A stretch of 64,000 nucleotides of DNA from Paraburkholderia sp. PGU19 (lineage in GTDB: Bacteria > Pseudomonadota > Gammaproteobacteria > Burkholderiales > Burkholderiaceae). The first letter of the stretch is position 1; each line of letters opens with the position of its first letter. Both the position numbers and the translations under genes were made by a program. Positions 9,157-17,300 of the stretch are shown piece by piece. Under the pieces are notes generated by a model. It saw only the letters and a program-made list of their open reading frames with translations, had not been told where the DNA came from and did no database searches. The stretch lies in assembly GCF_013426915.1 (NCBI RefSeq), contig NZ_AP023183.1, positions 434,001 through 498,000 of the forward strand, read 5' to 3'.

Positions 9157-9324
9157 ATGACGACGGTGACCATTCACAACCTGCCGCGCGTCGACCTGCT
9201 TCATGAAAAATCCGTGCAAGCCATTCGAGGCCGCGTGGCTTTCACCAGCCTGCTCATTCCCACAGACCCATGTCGGTTGCCCAGTCTGACGGGCTCGACA
9301 GTCGGGCAGAGTTCCGTCCTTTGA
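9157..9324 (+). CDS. Possible short peptide with bacteriocin-type leader
   Basis: From ATG 9157 a 55-residue frame begins MTTVTIHNLPRVDLLHEKSV and continues QAIRG. This resembles leader segments of small Burkholderiaceae peptides that carry an acidic/hydrophobic leader ending in a glycine motif before a short core. Here the usual Gly-Gly is Gly-Arg. The remaining 28 residues contain one Cys. The ribosome binding site is weak (AGG eleven bases upstream). A shadow frame covers the opposite strand, so coding is not certain. Confidence 0.3.
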   Translation: MTTVTIHNLPRVDLLHEKSVQAIRGRVAFTSLLIPTDPCRLPSLTGSTVGQSSVL

Positions 9325-9328
9325 AGTG

Positions 9329-10357
9329 TCATTGAGCATCGTCATTTCCATTTCGTTGTCCGCCTCCGCGCGACCGCACCGCGATCCCTCCCTGTGTTGT
9401 TGGACCCGCGGTGGAGTCGTCGATGACCTGAGATGGCGCAACATTGCCCCGTGCTCCCGGCGCGAACGCGAGAATGCGCAGGTTCGGCGCGGCAACAAGG
9501 AGCCGCCCGTCCGAGGAGACGGCGATCGTGTTGCCCGGCAAGCCGGAGGCAGTGAGTCCCGTGGCTGGACCACTGATTGTCCGTACCGGCCGCACGTCGC
9601 CGCGGGCCTTCGCGGAGAAAACGCGCACCTGGCTCTGCGTCAGGTCCATGGTCGCGTTGAAGACGAATAACTCGTCCGTATCAGGATCGACAGTGATCGT
9701 CATGGTGTTTCTGGCAAAGAGTCCGCCCGCCGGCAGCAGGCCGGTTCTGCTGCCCGTGAGGCTGCGTAAGAGCGGCGGCGCGGTCAGGCTCCGGCTCGTG
9801 CCAAGCGTGTCGATCAACGCCGTCCCCCGGGCGTCGTAACCCGCAATCAGGAGATTGTCGTCGCTGTCGATCGCAATGCTCACGTACTGGACGACATTCG
9901 GATCGGTAATGTGAACCGGACTGGCTACGGGCCCGGAGCTGTTCTTGGGAACAACGTATACACCTGCCTCAGAGGGGCGAACGCTCAGGACGAAGTCATT
10001 GAGGTGGGAATCTACTGCGATGCTGAGCAGGTCATTTGTCGTCGTCAACATGAACGACCGGTGGGGCGCCTCATTGCCCTCGGCGTTGCGCGGAAAGATA
10101 TCGACCGTGCTGTTGGTGAGAAACTGCGCGACGTGAAAGGCGTTCTTCCGGTCGATCACCGTCGAGCCGGCAGTCATGAGGGTAGTGAGTGGCCCTTGCA
10201 GGACCTGGCAGGGCTCGGTCGCTCCGTTGGCGCGCAACGGGTAACCGCGAATCTGATCACCGAGAACGAGAAAGACGGCGTCGCTGGGGCAGGCGGCGTG
10301 CGCCAGTTGGACCCCGAACAGCAGACTGACGACGGCGACACATAGCGCGGGTTTCAT
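9329..10357 (-). CDS. Secreted beta-propeller-like protein
   Basis: A 342-residue protein with a clear Sec signal peptide (MKPALCVAVVSLLFGVQLAHA, cleavage after AHA). The mature part has repeated blade-like units of about 45-60 residues in which a hydrophobic strand with an IAVDSxxN or ITVDPDTDELFVFN pattern alternates with a short tag strand (VDIFPRNAEGNEAP, VRVFSAKARGDVRP, ILAFAPGARGNVAP). The arrangement resembles NHL/YVTN propellers. The product is probably periplasmic or exported; its ligand is unknown. The C-terminus becomes Gly/Asn-rich. A GGAGGCG ribosome binding site precedes the ATG. Confidence 0.75.
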   Translation of the reverse strand: MKPALCVAVVSLLFGVQLAHAACPSDAVFLVLGDQIRGYPLRANGATEPCQVLQGPLTTLMTAGSTVIDRKNAFHVAQFLTNSTVDIFPRNAEGNEAPHRSFMLTTTNDLLSIAVDSHLNDFVLSVRPSEAGVYVVPKNSSGPVASPVHITDPNVVQYVSIAIDSDDNLLIAGYDARGTALIDTLGTSRSLTAPPLLRSLTGSRTGLLPAGGLFARNTMTITVDPDTDELFVFNATMDLTQSQVRVFSAKARGDVRPVRTISGPATGLTASGLPGNTIAVSSDGRLLVAAPNLRILAFAPGARGNVAPSQVIDDSTAGPTTQGGIAVRSRGGGQRNGNDDAQ

Positions 10358-10793
10358 GACACGCCTCCTTGGTCATATTGTGCGAATGCGCCAATCAAGC
10401 ATAGGCGCCGGGCGCAGGCCGAACGAAGTCAGGCCAGTTGTGACCTGTGTTTTGGTGGGCGATGGAAGGGGAACGCCCCTCACCAAGCGGCAGGCGCTGC
10501 GGGCCTATACAGGGGCTCAACAAAGTACGCGCGATTTCCTATCAGAAGCCTGTTGTTTATAAAGGCGCGCTAGATCATTTCGATCTGCCCCAGTGACGTC
10601 AGGCGTTCGATCCGTTTGCCTGGAAGGTTGGCGAGGTCATCTGGCACGTGGGCGATAAGAGGGCAGGAGAGGAAAAGACGGTGAACTGGCGCACAGAGTA
10701 TCCACCCGAGCCAGCAGAGAATGGCCTTGACGCGGGCGTGCTCACATCCGCGTCTATGGAAATCCCTGAGGTTCGGCCACGAAAGGAAACATC
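10358..10793. other. Intergenic, nothing recognised
   Basis: About 435 bp between two divergent genes for exported proteins. It must hold both promoters. I see no clear -35/-10 pair, repeat or RNA. Confidence 0.4.
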
Positions 10794-11123
10794 ATGAACC
10801 GTCGACTGGTTGCCGCTGCCGTCCTTATTATCCCGTCGCTGTCGCAAGCATTCCAGCCAATCCCTGTTCCCGAATGTCACGCGGCAGACCGGAATGCTTC
10901 GGCTCAAGAGACGATAGACGCCGCAAAGTGTCGGGCTCGATGGCTCATTGCGGGGGCGTATAACCGAACGGAAGGCAATGCGATGAATGCCGTTTCTGAT
11001 TGCGCCGGCACATTCGACGAGGTTCTCAACCATCGTCTGACGGAGGGGGTTTCCCACGACGAACTGGTCGCCATGTGCGTCGACACTGCCATGCACATGG
11101 GCATCATGAAACCTGACCAGTGA
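10794..11123 (+). CDS. Small exported hypothetical protein
   Basis: A 109-residue product with a signal peptide of about 20 residues (MNRRLVAAAVLIIPSLSQAF). The mature domain has four Cys residues and an alpha-helical pattern, ending in a Met/His-rich DTAMHMGIMKPDQ tail. A GAAAGGAAA ribosome binding site precedes the ATG by about four bases. The Cys pattern suggests a disulfide-stabilised periplasmic helical protein. No family is recognised. Confidence 0.65.
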   Translation: MNRRLVAAAVLIIPSLSQAFQPIPVPECHAADRNASAQETIDAAKCRARWLIAGAYNRTEGNAMNAVSDCAGTFDEVLNHRLTEGVSHDELVAMCVDTAMHMGIMKPDQ

Positions 11124-11808
11124 TGCAGCTATCACCGCCCGACGAGGCCGGTCAGGTGCTGGATGAACGCGACCGACGCTGCCAGAACATCGCCATCAAA
11201 GATGGCCCACACAGGGGAAATGGGCAGTAACCACCGGTCATTCGGCAGCGGAGGGTCCGCATCAGCGCAAATTGCCCAGTTCAGTTGCCGAAGTAGAGCG
11301 AATGCGGCGACGCGGGCCGAACGGCAGTATGCACCCGCGATCCTTTCACAGGGATTCTAGTAGATTCTGCAAGAAAACATGACTCTGCCCCACACCCCAA
11401 TGAAATTTCGGTGATCCTGGCTTGTGGGAGCGGGAGGAGGGCATTCTTCGAAGGGATAACCCGGCGCTGCCAGAACGTCCACTGTGTTTGGAGCGAGGCA
11501 TCGTAAAAACCTCGTGGTAAGAAAACGCGACATCGCGGGCAGTTGTTCGGGCATATTGCCTTACGCCGACACCGGCACGTTAGGGGAGAATGTTCGGGAT
11601 GGCAATCCCGAATATTCTCGCAGCTCTGCACTGCAGGCGAGCAAGGTTTTCCTGCGACACCGCACGAACGGGAAAACTCTCGCAGGGGCGCAGTTCGGCG
11701 GTCCTGCCACGATAGAACGGCATCATCCTCGCGCTTCCAGCCGTCGGGGCGGCCGAAGCCGGAGTTCCACAACAGACGTAGGGGTCACCTTTGAGAAAAG
11801 AGATCAAC
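11124..11808. other. Intergenic with one imperfect inverted repeat
   Basis: About 685 bp with no convincing gene. The only clear structure is the inverted repeat at 11586-11619, listed separately. Confidence 0.4.
11586..11619. repeat. Inverted repeat, 15-bp arms
   Basis: The arms GAGAATGTTCGGGAT and ATCCCGAATATTCTC are reverse complements with one mismatch, separated by GGCA. No T-tract follows on either strand, so it is less likely a terminator than an operator or RNA hairpin. It lies 190 bp upstream of the zinc-ribbon membrane protein start. Confidence 0.65.
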
Positions 11809-12903
11809 ATGGGCAACAGCCAGGCATATTCGCGGCCGGCACGTCTGCTGAAAATCGCTTCCTGGATCATCGCGATCGCCTTCGCGATCTTCCTGAACAT
11901 GTTGGGCTCGCTCGTGATCCGCGATCTGATGTACGCCCCGCGAGGCGGGCCACCGGATGCCGCCCAGTTCAGCGATGCAGCGACCTCACAGCTCGATGCC
12001 CAGATGCGTGATTTGCAGCTTCAGCGGGACGCACTGAACGACAGGATCGAGAACACTCGCATTGCTCACGACCGCGCAGGCAAGCTGTATGTGGAGGCGC
12101 GTGAGAGCTTCAGGAACTGGATCGCGACCCGACAGGCCACGGGGGACGGCCGCAATGATCCGGAATTGCTTGCACGGACACAGAAGCTCGACGAACTTCA
12201 GGCGAGCGTCGCGGGCTGGCAAAGCCAGCAGAATGCGCTCGCCGATGAGGCCCGGCCGATCGACGCGCACCTGAAGCAGTTGCGCATCGAGATAGCGGCC
12301 GCCAGGCAGGCCGCCGACAAGCGCTACGAGGCGGCAAGCCGTCGTTACGAGCTCATCGTGTTCGGGTGGCGCCTTGCGTTGACGCTCCCGCTTCTCGTCG
12401 TTGCCGTATCGCTTTTCATCCGCTTTCGCAAAAGCCGATACTGGCCGTTCGTGTACGGCTTTGGCCTCTTCGCGCTGACGGCGTTCTTCGTCGAGCTTGT
12501 CCCGTACCTGCCCAGTTTCGGGGGATACGTACGCGTGCTGGTGGGTATCGCGCTCGTCGTGTTCGCTGGGATCTACATGCTCCGTGCGTTCCAGAAATAT
12601 GTCGAGCGAAAGCGCGCCGATCTGGAACAGAGTCGGACCGAACGCGCACGTGGTGTCGATTACGAAAAGGCGCTCAGTACATTCCAGAAGAAGCTGTGCC
12701 CGTCGTGCGACAAGCCGTGGCATCTTGGCGGCGAGCAGGCCTCGTACTGCATCCATTGTGGGCTGAATCTTTTCAAGGTCTGCGCCTGCGGCGGCCGTAA
12801 CTTCGCCTTTTTTCCTTTCTGCAACCAGTGCGGCGAGCCTGTTGCGGAGACGGCGGAGCTCCGTTCTCCAGAACCCGGTGAGCGGCCGCCAGCGAGTAAC
12901 TGA
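11809..12903 (+). CDS. Membrane protein with coiled coil and C-terminal zinc ribbons
   Basis: The 364-residue product (ATG at 11809; a TTG six codons earlier is possible) has one N-terminal membrane helix (about 15-40), a long helical region at 55-180 rich in Gln, Arg and Ala that should form a coiled coil, three membrane helices at about 190-265, and a cytoplasmic tail with paired Cys motifs: CPSCDKPWH, YCIHCG, CACGG and FCNQCG. The tail therefore has two treble-clef or ribbon zinc sites. The plan suggests an envelope protein sensing or scaffolding something through the coiled coil. No specific function is known to me. Confidence 0.75.
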   Translation: MGNSQAYSRPARLLKIASWIIAIAFAIFLNMLGSLVIRDLMYAPRGGPPDAAQFSDAATSQLDAQMRDLQLQRDALNDRIENTRIAHDRAGKLYVEARESFRNWIATRQATGDGRNDPELLARTQKLDELQASVAGWQSQQNALADEARPIDAHLKQLRIEIAAARQAADKRYEAASRRYELIVFGWRLALTLPLLVVAVSLFIRFRKSRYWPFVYGFGLFALTAFFVELVPYLPSFGGYVRVLVGIALVVFAGIYMLRAFQKYVERKRADLEQSRTERARGVDYEKALSTFQKKLCPSCDKPWHLGGEQASYCIHCGLNLFKVCACGGRNFAFFPFCNQCGEPVAETAELRSPEPGERPPASN

Positions 12904-13079
12904 CAGAACCAGTTTTTCAGGATGCGCTGCCCGTCGGAAAGCGCCTTGCTCACACCAGCCGGTTAGCAGATGGTCAGTTGAGTCGGAATGGATAGATGAG
13001 ATGCTTCGGGAGCGAGACGTAGCGAACGTGAAGGGCCGCCACCGTGAATAGTGAGGGATACGAGGGCTGAAATGAACAC

Positions 13080-13125
13080 GGGCGCCGACATCGGCGCCCG
13101 CACTGGTTGCTGCCCGGAGGCAGCA
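13080..13125 (-). terminator. Two successive hairpins downstream of HU-like gene
   Basis: GGGCGCCG-ACAT-CGGCGCCC at 13080-13099 and TGCTGCC-CGGA-GGCAGCA at 13108-13125 are both perfect stems. They lie within 65 bp of the stop codon of the minus-strand HU gene. A long T-run is missing, so termination would be imperfect, or the hairpins protect the mRNA 3' end. Confidence 0.5.
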
Positions 13126-13142
13126 GATCAAAGCCATTGCAT

Positions 13143-13586
13143 TTATGCAGCCGCGTCCTTGAGCTTCTTCAAAGCGCGCGCCTTGATGCGAACCGTCGCC
13201 GGTTTCGCGTCGAACCAGCGGTCCTCGCCCGTGAACGGATCCTTGCCGAAGCGCTTCTTCTTCGCGGGCACTTGCTGAACCGTGATCTTCAGAAGACCCG
13301 ACAGCGTGAATTCGCCGGCACCCTTCTTGTGAACCGAGCCGAGGATGGTGTCTTCCAGCGCGGCGAGAATCGCTTTCGCGGCTTTTGGTTCAACATTAGC
13401 CGCTTGCGCAACGTGATTGGCGAGCGAAGCCTTTGTGAACGTCTCTTTCACAGGCGCGCCGGCGACCAGCTTTTTCGCCGTCCCGTTTGCAGCCTTTGCC
13501 GGTGCAGCCTTGGTAGCCGGTTTGGCAGCTTTCGGAGCAGCCTTCGATGCGGTCTTGGTTGCCGTCTTCGTTGCAGTCTTAGCCAT
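13143..13586 (-). CDS. HU-family DNA-binding protein with Lys/Ala-rich tail
   Basis: A 147-residue nucleoid protein. Residues 1-45 form a histone H1-like KTATKTAxKAAPKAA tail, and residues about 48-147 are an HU/IHF fold (FTKASLANHVAQAANVE, GEFTLSGLLKITVQQVPAKK, RFGKDPFTGEDRWFDAKPA, VRIKARALKKLKDA). The beta-arm region KDPFTGEDRWFDAKPA replaces the usual RNPxTG motif, as is typical of tailed HU proteins in Burkholderia and Bordetella. It would bind and compact DNA non-specifically. AGGAG lies upstream of the ATG. Confidence 0.88.
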   Translation of the reverse strand: MAKTATKTATKTASKAAPKAAKPATKAAPAKAANGTAKKLVAGAPVKETFTKASLANHVAQAANVEPKAAKAILAALEDTILGSVHKKGAGEFTLSGLLKITVQQVPAKKKRFGKDPFTGEDRWFDAKPATVRIKARALKKLKDAAA

Positions 13587-13954
13587 AGTCGTGGATGACT
13601 CACTTTCGAGTTAGGAGGGGCTCGCCGCAGTTCGTGCCGCAAGCATACGCATGCTATGACGATCGGTGCACTATGTGTCAAGAAAAGCCTTAATACAGGC
13701 ACTTAAATGAACTTCCCTACACAATTCCTCTGATGGACCGAAAGATGGGGGACACCCCCTTATAGACGACGAATGGCTACTGACTATAGGTGAGTGTTTT
13801 CAGGATGCCTGGGATTGCTTCGGACTCAGGACTCAGTCTATGGCTGCCGTCAGAGAAGAAAGGGCGGCACGAGCTGCACCACCTCAGCGTAGTCCGGTGC
13901 CCCCGTCGCCACCTCCGGGCACGGCTAGAGGTGCCGTGCGTGCCGGATGAAGTC
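13587..13954. other. Intergenic, HU upstream region
   Basis: About 370 bp upstream of the HU gene and downstream of the decayed membrane gene. The AT-rich stretch at 13650-13790 probably holds the HU promoter. No other feature is seen. Confidence 0.4.
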
Positions 13955-14533
13955 TTAGACGGTAGCCGGCCGGGGCCAACGCGTCGCACAGGCCACGAGG
14001 ACAATACCGGATGCGCCCAGCGTAATTGTGAGAAGCGCGCTGTTCACCCAGCCAAGGTACGGCGTCACTTCGGGGCAGGTGGATCGCAGGTTGAGGAAGT
14101 TGCCCAGCAGTATGTACGCGAATTACACTGCAACTCCGAGCGCGGAGATCTCGCGAATGGATGCTGCCAACTGCCAGCGAGCGAGCATGCTCAGCACAAG
14201 CGTCAGCAACAGGAAGACGCCGAGCCCGATCCACCTGACTTCAATGGGAATCGTTTTCCGGTACGCTCCCATAACGATCGAGTGACCGGTAAACGCGCTC
14301 AAGAGGAGCAGGCCGGTGCTGAGGGTCGCGCGCACCGAGAACGCTCCCCTGTGTGCGGATGTGGCAGTGAAGTATGCCTGGACAGCAGGGAAGAAGAGCA
14401 GTCCGAAGGCGACAACACTCCCGGCAATCTGGAACACAAATCCCGGCAGCACGTGCAGATTGCCAACCAGAAAGAGCGCGCGACATACGCCCCGGTGCTC
14501 AATGCAAGGGCCAGCCATCGGTCCCAGTTCCAT
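13955..14533 (-). pseudogene. Decayed polytopic membrane protein gene
   Basis: A frame with at least four membrane helices (including FQIAGSVVAFGLLFFPAVQAY and GLGVFLLLTLVLSMLA) stops at a TAA at 14123-14125. The same frame then continues with 55 well-formed residues (FAYILLGNFLNLRSTCPEV, then TPYLGWVNSALLTITLGAS) to a TAA at 13955. A single nonsense change therefore splits it. Near 14470 another frame gives a better N-terminus (WDRWLALALSTGAYVARSF), implying an additional frameshift. The 5' end abuts the duplicated segment starting at 14572. No family is assigned. Confidence 0.6.
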
Positions 14534-14697
14534 CCCCGAAAAAAAATCCGATGGTCGTCAAGGTGGTGACCACGCACAAAAAAATCGGAGGGCGGGACTG
14601 CTCCGGAGAGGACGTTACGGAAACGACTCGGCGAAACGTGTGCAACCCTTCCGGCCTACCAGACTAGAAGTTCGCCATGCAAGCCATGGAAGCAGAC

Positions 14698-14886
14698 ATG
14701 ACGACAGTCTACGTCGTGAAGACTGGCGAGAAGTTTCTCTGCACCGCAGAGGGCGGCGATATCGGCATGGCACCGGAGGTTAAGGAAGCCACGTCCTTTC
14801 TCTCGTATGAGGAAGCGGATAAAGTCGCGCACGAGCACGCCGATCCCGGATACGAAATCGTAGCCGTCGACATCAAGAGACGCTGA
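14698..14886 (+). CDS. Small duplicated protein, copy 1
   Basis: A 62-residue acidic protein beginning MTTVYVVKTGEKFLCTAEGG and ending EIVAVDIKRR. The pattern of three strands around a helix (FLSYEEADKVAHEHAD) suggests a compact alpha/beta fold. In-frame ATGs occur at 14677 and 14686; the one at 14698 matches the start best supported in copy 2, where GGAGG precedes it. Copy 2 at 51568 differs by one visible residue (Gly to Asp). Conservation at protein level in both copies argues that the gene is real. Function unknown. Confidence 0.65.
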   Translation: MTTVYVVKTGEKFLCTAEGGDIGMAPEVKEATSFLSYEEADKVAHEHADPGYEIVAVDIKRR

Positions 14887-14887
14887 T

Positions 14888-14903
14888 CAGGAGTCCGCTC
14901 CTG
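14888..14903. repeat. Hairpin after duplicated gene
   Basis: CAGGAG-TCCG-CTCCTG immediately follows the stop codon and is conserved in the second copy (starting at 51758). The stem is short with no T-run, so it may be a weak terminator or mRNA stabiliser. Confidence 0.4.
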
Positions 14904-15031
14904 CGCGGTCCGTGAAAGAGGGCAGGAATTTAGCTGGCGCCATGTGATATGGTGCTCCGGTCGACTGCGTCCGAAATCATTAGAGAATGGGATGCACTGC
15001 GCATTGAGATTCGCAAGATGCGGTCGATGTG

Positions 15032-15384
15032 GGTGGCCCCCCGTCGATGAGCATTGCAGCTGCGCCACTATTCAATTTCTGCGCTGGTTCTTCGTCTCTT
15101 CAATGCGTACGCCTCTTTATTGCGTACCGGGCTTACCGGCCTTCTGGCGATTCTTCAGGTGCCCCTGTCCCCTCGAACGCCAATCGCGGATTTGCCGCGT
15201 TGCTTGACGCTTCCTAGACCCGGTAGAAGGCAAAGGCCAGGAATAACGCTCCTCCGCGACCGGGTTCTGGCAACAGGTGAACTCGCCGGCGGCGTCTGTC
15301 CTGAGGCGCATGCCGGCCCGGTCACCTATTGCCCGTGTCATAGCGACTGCGAAACCTGAAACCTGATGTCGTAAGGAGTAGGCC
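15032..15384. other. Intergenic, nothing recognised
   Basis: About 350 bp after the end of the duplicated segment. Short frames with mixed composition exist but none has a convincing start. It must include the promoter of the exported protein at 15385. Confidence 0.35.
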
Positions 15385-15654
15385 ATGAAGACGAAGTTTC
15401 TCATGTCTGCAGCGTTCTCGGGGGCACTCCTGCTAGCAGGCGCAGTGCAAGCCCAGGACAAGTCAGGGCAACAAGATGCTCAACCGGTATCGGCCTCTAC
15501 AAGCGCCTCTACCAGCACAGCGACCAATGCCTCTTCCGGCACATCCGAATATGGTGGTGTATCCGGGAGCACCAGCGCGAGCGGTAGTTTGACCCGCTCG
15601 GGATGGGCCACGTGTGGTCACCTCCCACAATGCAATGCCGACAGCGGTCACTAG
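15385..15654 (+). CDS. Small exported Ser/Thr-rich protein
   Basis: An 89-residue product with a signal peptide (MKTKFLMSAAFSGALLLAG, cleavage near VQA-QD). The mature part is low-complexity and Ser/Thr/Ala-rich, with a YGGVSGS motif and two Cys near the C-terminus (WATCGHLPQCNADSGH). Short exported proteins with the same plan are common in Burkholderia, where they are annotated as hypothetical. GTAAGGAG precedes the ATG by seven bases. Confidence 0.6.
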   Translation: MKTKFLMSAAFSGALLLAGAVQAQDKSGQQDAQPVSASTSASTSTATNASSGTSEYGGVSGSTSASGSLTRSGWATCGHLPQCNADSGH

Positions 15655-15876
15655 AGCGCATGTTGATAACGGGGCTTTTACGCCCAACTCATTCGCGAAA
15701 GTGCCGCCTTGCCGTCCTGAACAGCAGTCCGCCGAAGTAGAGAAGCCTGACGCCGAGCTGGAGTTCTGGCTTTCCGCCAAGCCTCAGAAGCAAATTTTCC
15801 GACATCGAAGAGCTGACGCCTTTGCGAAAAGCCTGATATCAAGCCTTTATACAAGGCACTTGGAGCACTCAGGAAA

Positions 15877-16080
15877 ATGGCACCCGGTACTGTGAAGTGG
15901 TTCAACGACGCGAAGGGCTTCGGATTCATCACGCCGGACGACGGCGGCGAAGAGCTCTTCGCGCACTTCTCCGAAATTCAGGCCAAAGGTTTCAGGTCGC
16001 TCCGGGAGGGCCAGAAAGTCAACCTTAATGTGAAGCGGGGCCCGAAAGGCAAGCAGGCAGCAAATATCCTGCCGATGTAA
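15877..16080 (+). CDS. Cold-shock domain protein (CspA family)
   Basis: A 67-residue single cold-shock domain: [17 protein letters not shown] contains RNP1 (KGFGFI, 13-18) and LFAHF (27-31) is RNP2. These bind single-stranded RNA/DNA and melt mRNA structure. The sequence closely parallels the second Csp at 58804-59007, but residues 36-60 differ ([18 protein letters not shown] here). AGGA lies upstream of the ATG. No other gene shares its transcript. Confidence 0.92.
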   Translation: MAPGTVKWFNDAKGFGFITPDDGGEELFAHFSEIQAKGFRSLREGQKVNLNVKRGPKGKQAANILPM

Positions 16081-16535
16081 GTCGACACGCAAACACTCGA
16101 CGCATACGAAATTGGGCGGCGGCATCAGGCTCATCAGCTTCTTTTCAGATTCTGCCGTGGTGTCTATGCCGATGTGAAATTGACCCGCACGCCGAGATCG
16201 CATTGAACCGTATTTGGGACGAACGGAACACAATGGAGAGACATTTCAACGGCTATTTCGAGGGATCGCTCGAATAGAATACGTTGCTTCGATGACCGCT
16301 CACACGAAATCTTCGCAGTGCGGTGCCAGTGCGGGCCCGAATCTCGATGGCTAATCTGTCCCGCGTCTGATTCCTCACGGCGGCCCAGCCTCTGCCTCAC
16401 GGAAAGTCATGCTGCCTTGCCAGCCTTCTGTGTGTAGGGTCGGATTGGCACTTTGACTCTACTCCGACGTTCGATTAAACGGTGACAGGCTGGCTATTCG
16501 ATTATCAAATCAGAACCGACCATGTCAGGTCATTC
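16081..16535. other. Intergenic, nothing recognised
   Basis: About 455 bp between the convergent csp and sigma-like genes. No gene, repeat or clear terminator is visible. Confidence 0.4.
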
Positions 16536-17300
16536 TTAAGCTTCCAATGCGAGTAAGTTGAGTACAATCAAAATCACCTCGCTATTCTCCGGCACAATCG
16601 CGATACCGAGCACGCCGTGGATCCAGCAACCGACTTTGGTCGCGGCGAAATCGTCGGGCGTATCGTCTTTTTTCATGGTCACGCCTAGCTTGCGAGCGCG
16701 ATAGTGGTACGACGGCACGTTATTGGCATTGGCGACGGCCTTCAGGCCGCCCTTGCGCTTGTGGGCCGAGCCGAGGCTACCGGCAAGAATGATGCGATCG
16801 GGCTCGTCGAGTGTCGCGATGAACGCGCACGCCAACTCTCGCACGGATGGCTCTTTGAGCCCATATTCCGATAGCGCGGAGGCGACCGGATCGTTGGGCA
16901 CATGCGCGCGTGCATCGAGTTCGGCCTGCACGCCGTCCGCTTCAATTGACACGTCGCGCTGCAAGCTGGCGCGGCGCAGGCAGTCGATCAAAAAGCGCCG
17001 GAAGTACGCGCATAGCGCGTACGCGGTGGAGGGCGCGCTGCCCGCCGACGCGTGCGACACGCGCTGTTCGAGACCTAGACGCAGCACGCGCGAGTAGAAG
17101 AATTGAGCGATCAACTCTTCCCTGTCTTCGGGCAGGCGGCGCAATTCGGAGGGGTAGTAACCCTTGAGGGAATGGCAGACCATCCCGTAGATCTGGCCGA
17201 TTTCGATCTCGTTCAGGGTCGTGCGGCGATGCCAGAGATCTACCATAGTATGGGTGTCCGCAGCAGAAGCACCGGACTCGGAACTGGTCAGCGTATCCAT
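16536..17300 (-). CDS. Sigma-factor-like regulator beside TOMM locus
   Basis: A 254-residue soluble protein with an ECF-sigma-like layout. Residues about 30-115 are helical with the region-2-like pattern LPEDREELIAQFFYSRVLRL and ALCAYFRRFLIDCLRR. Residues about 155-215 (ACAFIATLDEPDRIILAGSL followed by KGGLKAVANANNVPSYHYR) resemble region 4 with a helix-turn-helix. Similarity to canonical sigma70 is weak and no -35 binding signature can be confirmed. It lies 1.2 kb downstream of the YcaO gene on the same strand. About 170-230 bp upstream of its start is a DNA element also found upstream of the TOMM FHA gene, which suggests shared control. Confidence 0.55.
   Translation of the reverse strand: MDTLTSSESGASAADTHTMVDLWHRRTTLNEIEIGQIYGMVCHSLKGYYPSELRRLPEDREELIAQFFYSRVLRLGLEQRVSHASAGSAPSTAYALCAYFRRFLIDCLRRASLQRDVSIEADGVQAELDARAHVPNDPVASALSEYGLKEPSVRELACAFIATLDEPDRIILAGSLGSAHKRKGGLKAVANANNVPSYHYRARKLGVTMKKDDTPDDFAATKVGCWIHGVLGIAIVPENSEVILIVLNLLALEA

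Larger units (their letters stand above)
14572..15031 (+). repeat. 0.46-kb duplicated segment, copy 1
   Basis: This segment recurs at 51445-51901 with roughly 96% identity by eye. The copies differ by scattered substitutions, two extra As in the A-run near the left edge and one extra base just before the gene. Both copies contain the same small gene with its upstream and downstream flanks, and similarity ends abruptly on both sides. I see no terminal inverted repeats. Confidence 0.85.

Noticed and set aside
8848..9573. A 241-codon minus-strand frame
   Set aside because: Composition is Arg/Ser/Pro-rich, it overlaps the end of the beta-propeller gene and has no family resemblance; treated as a shadow.
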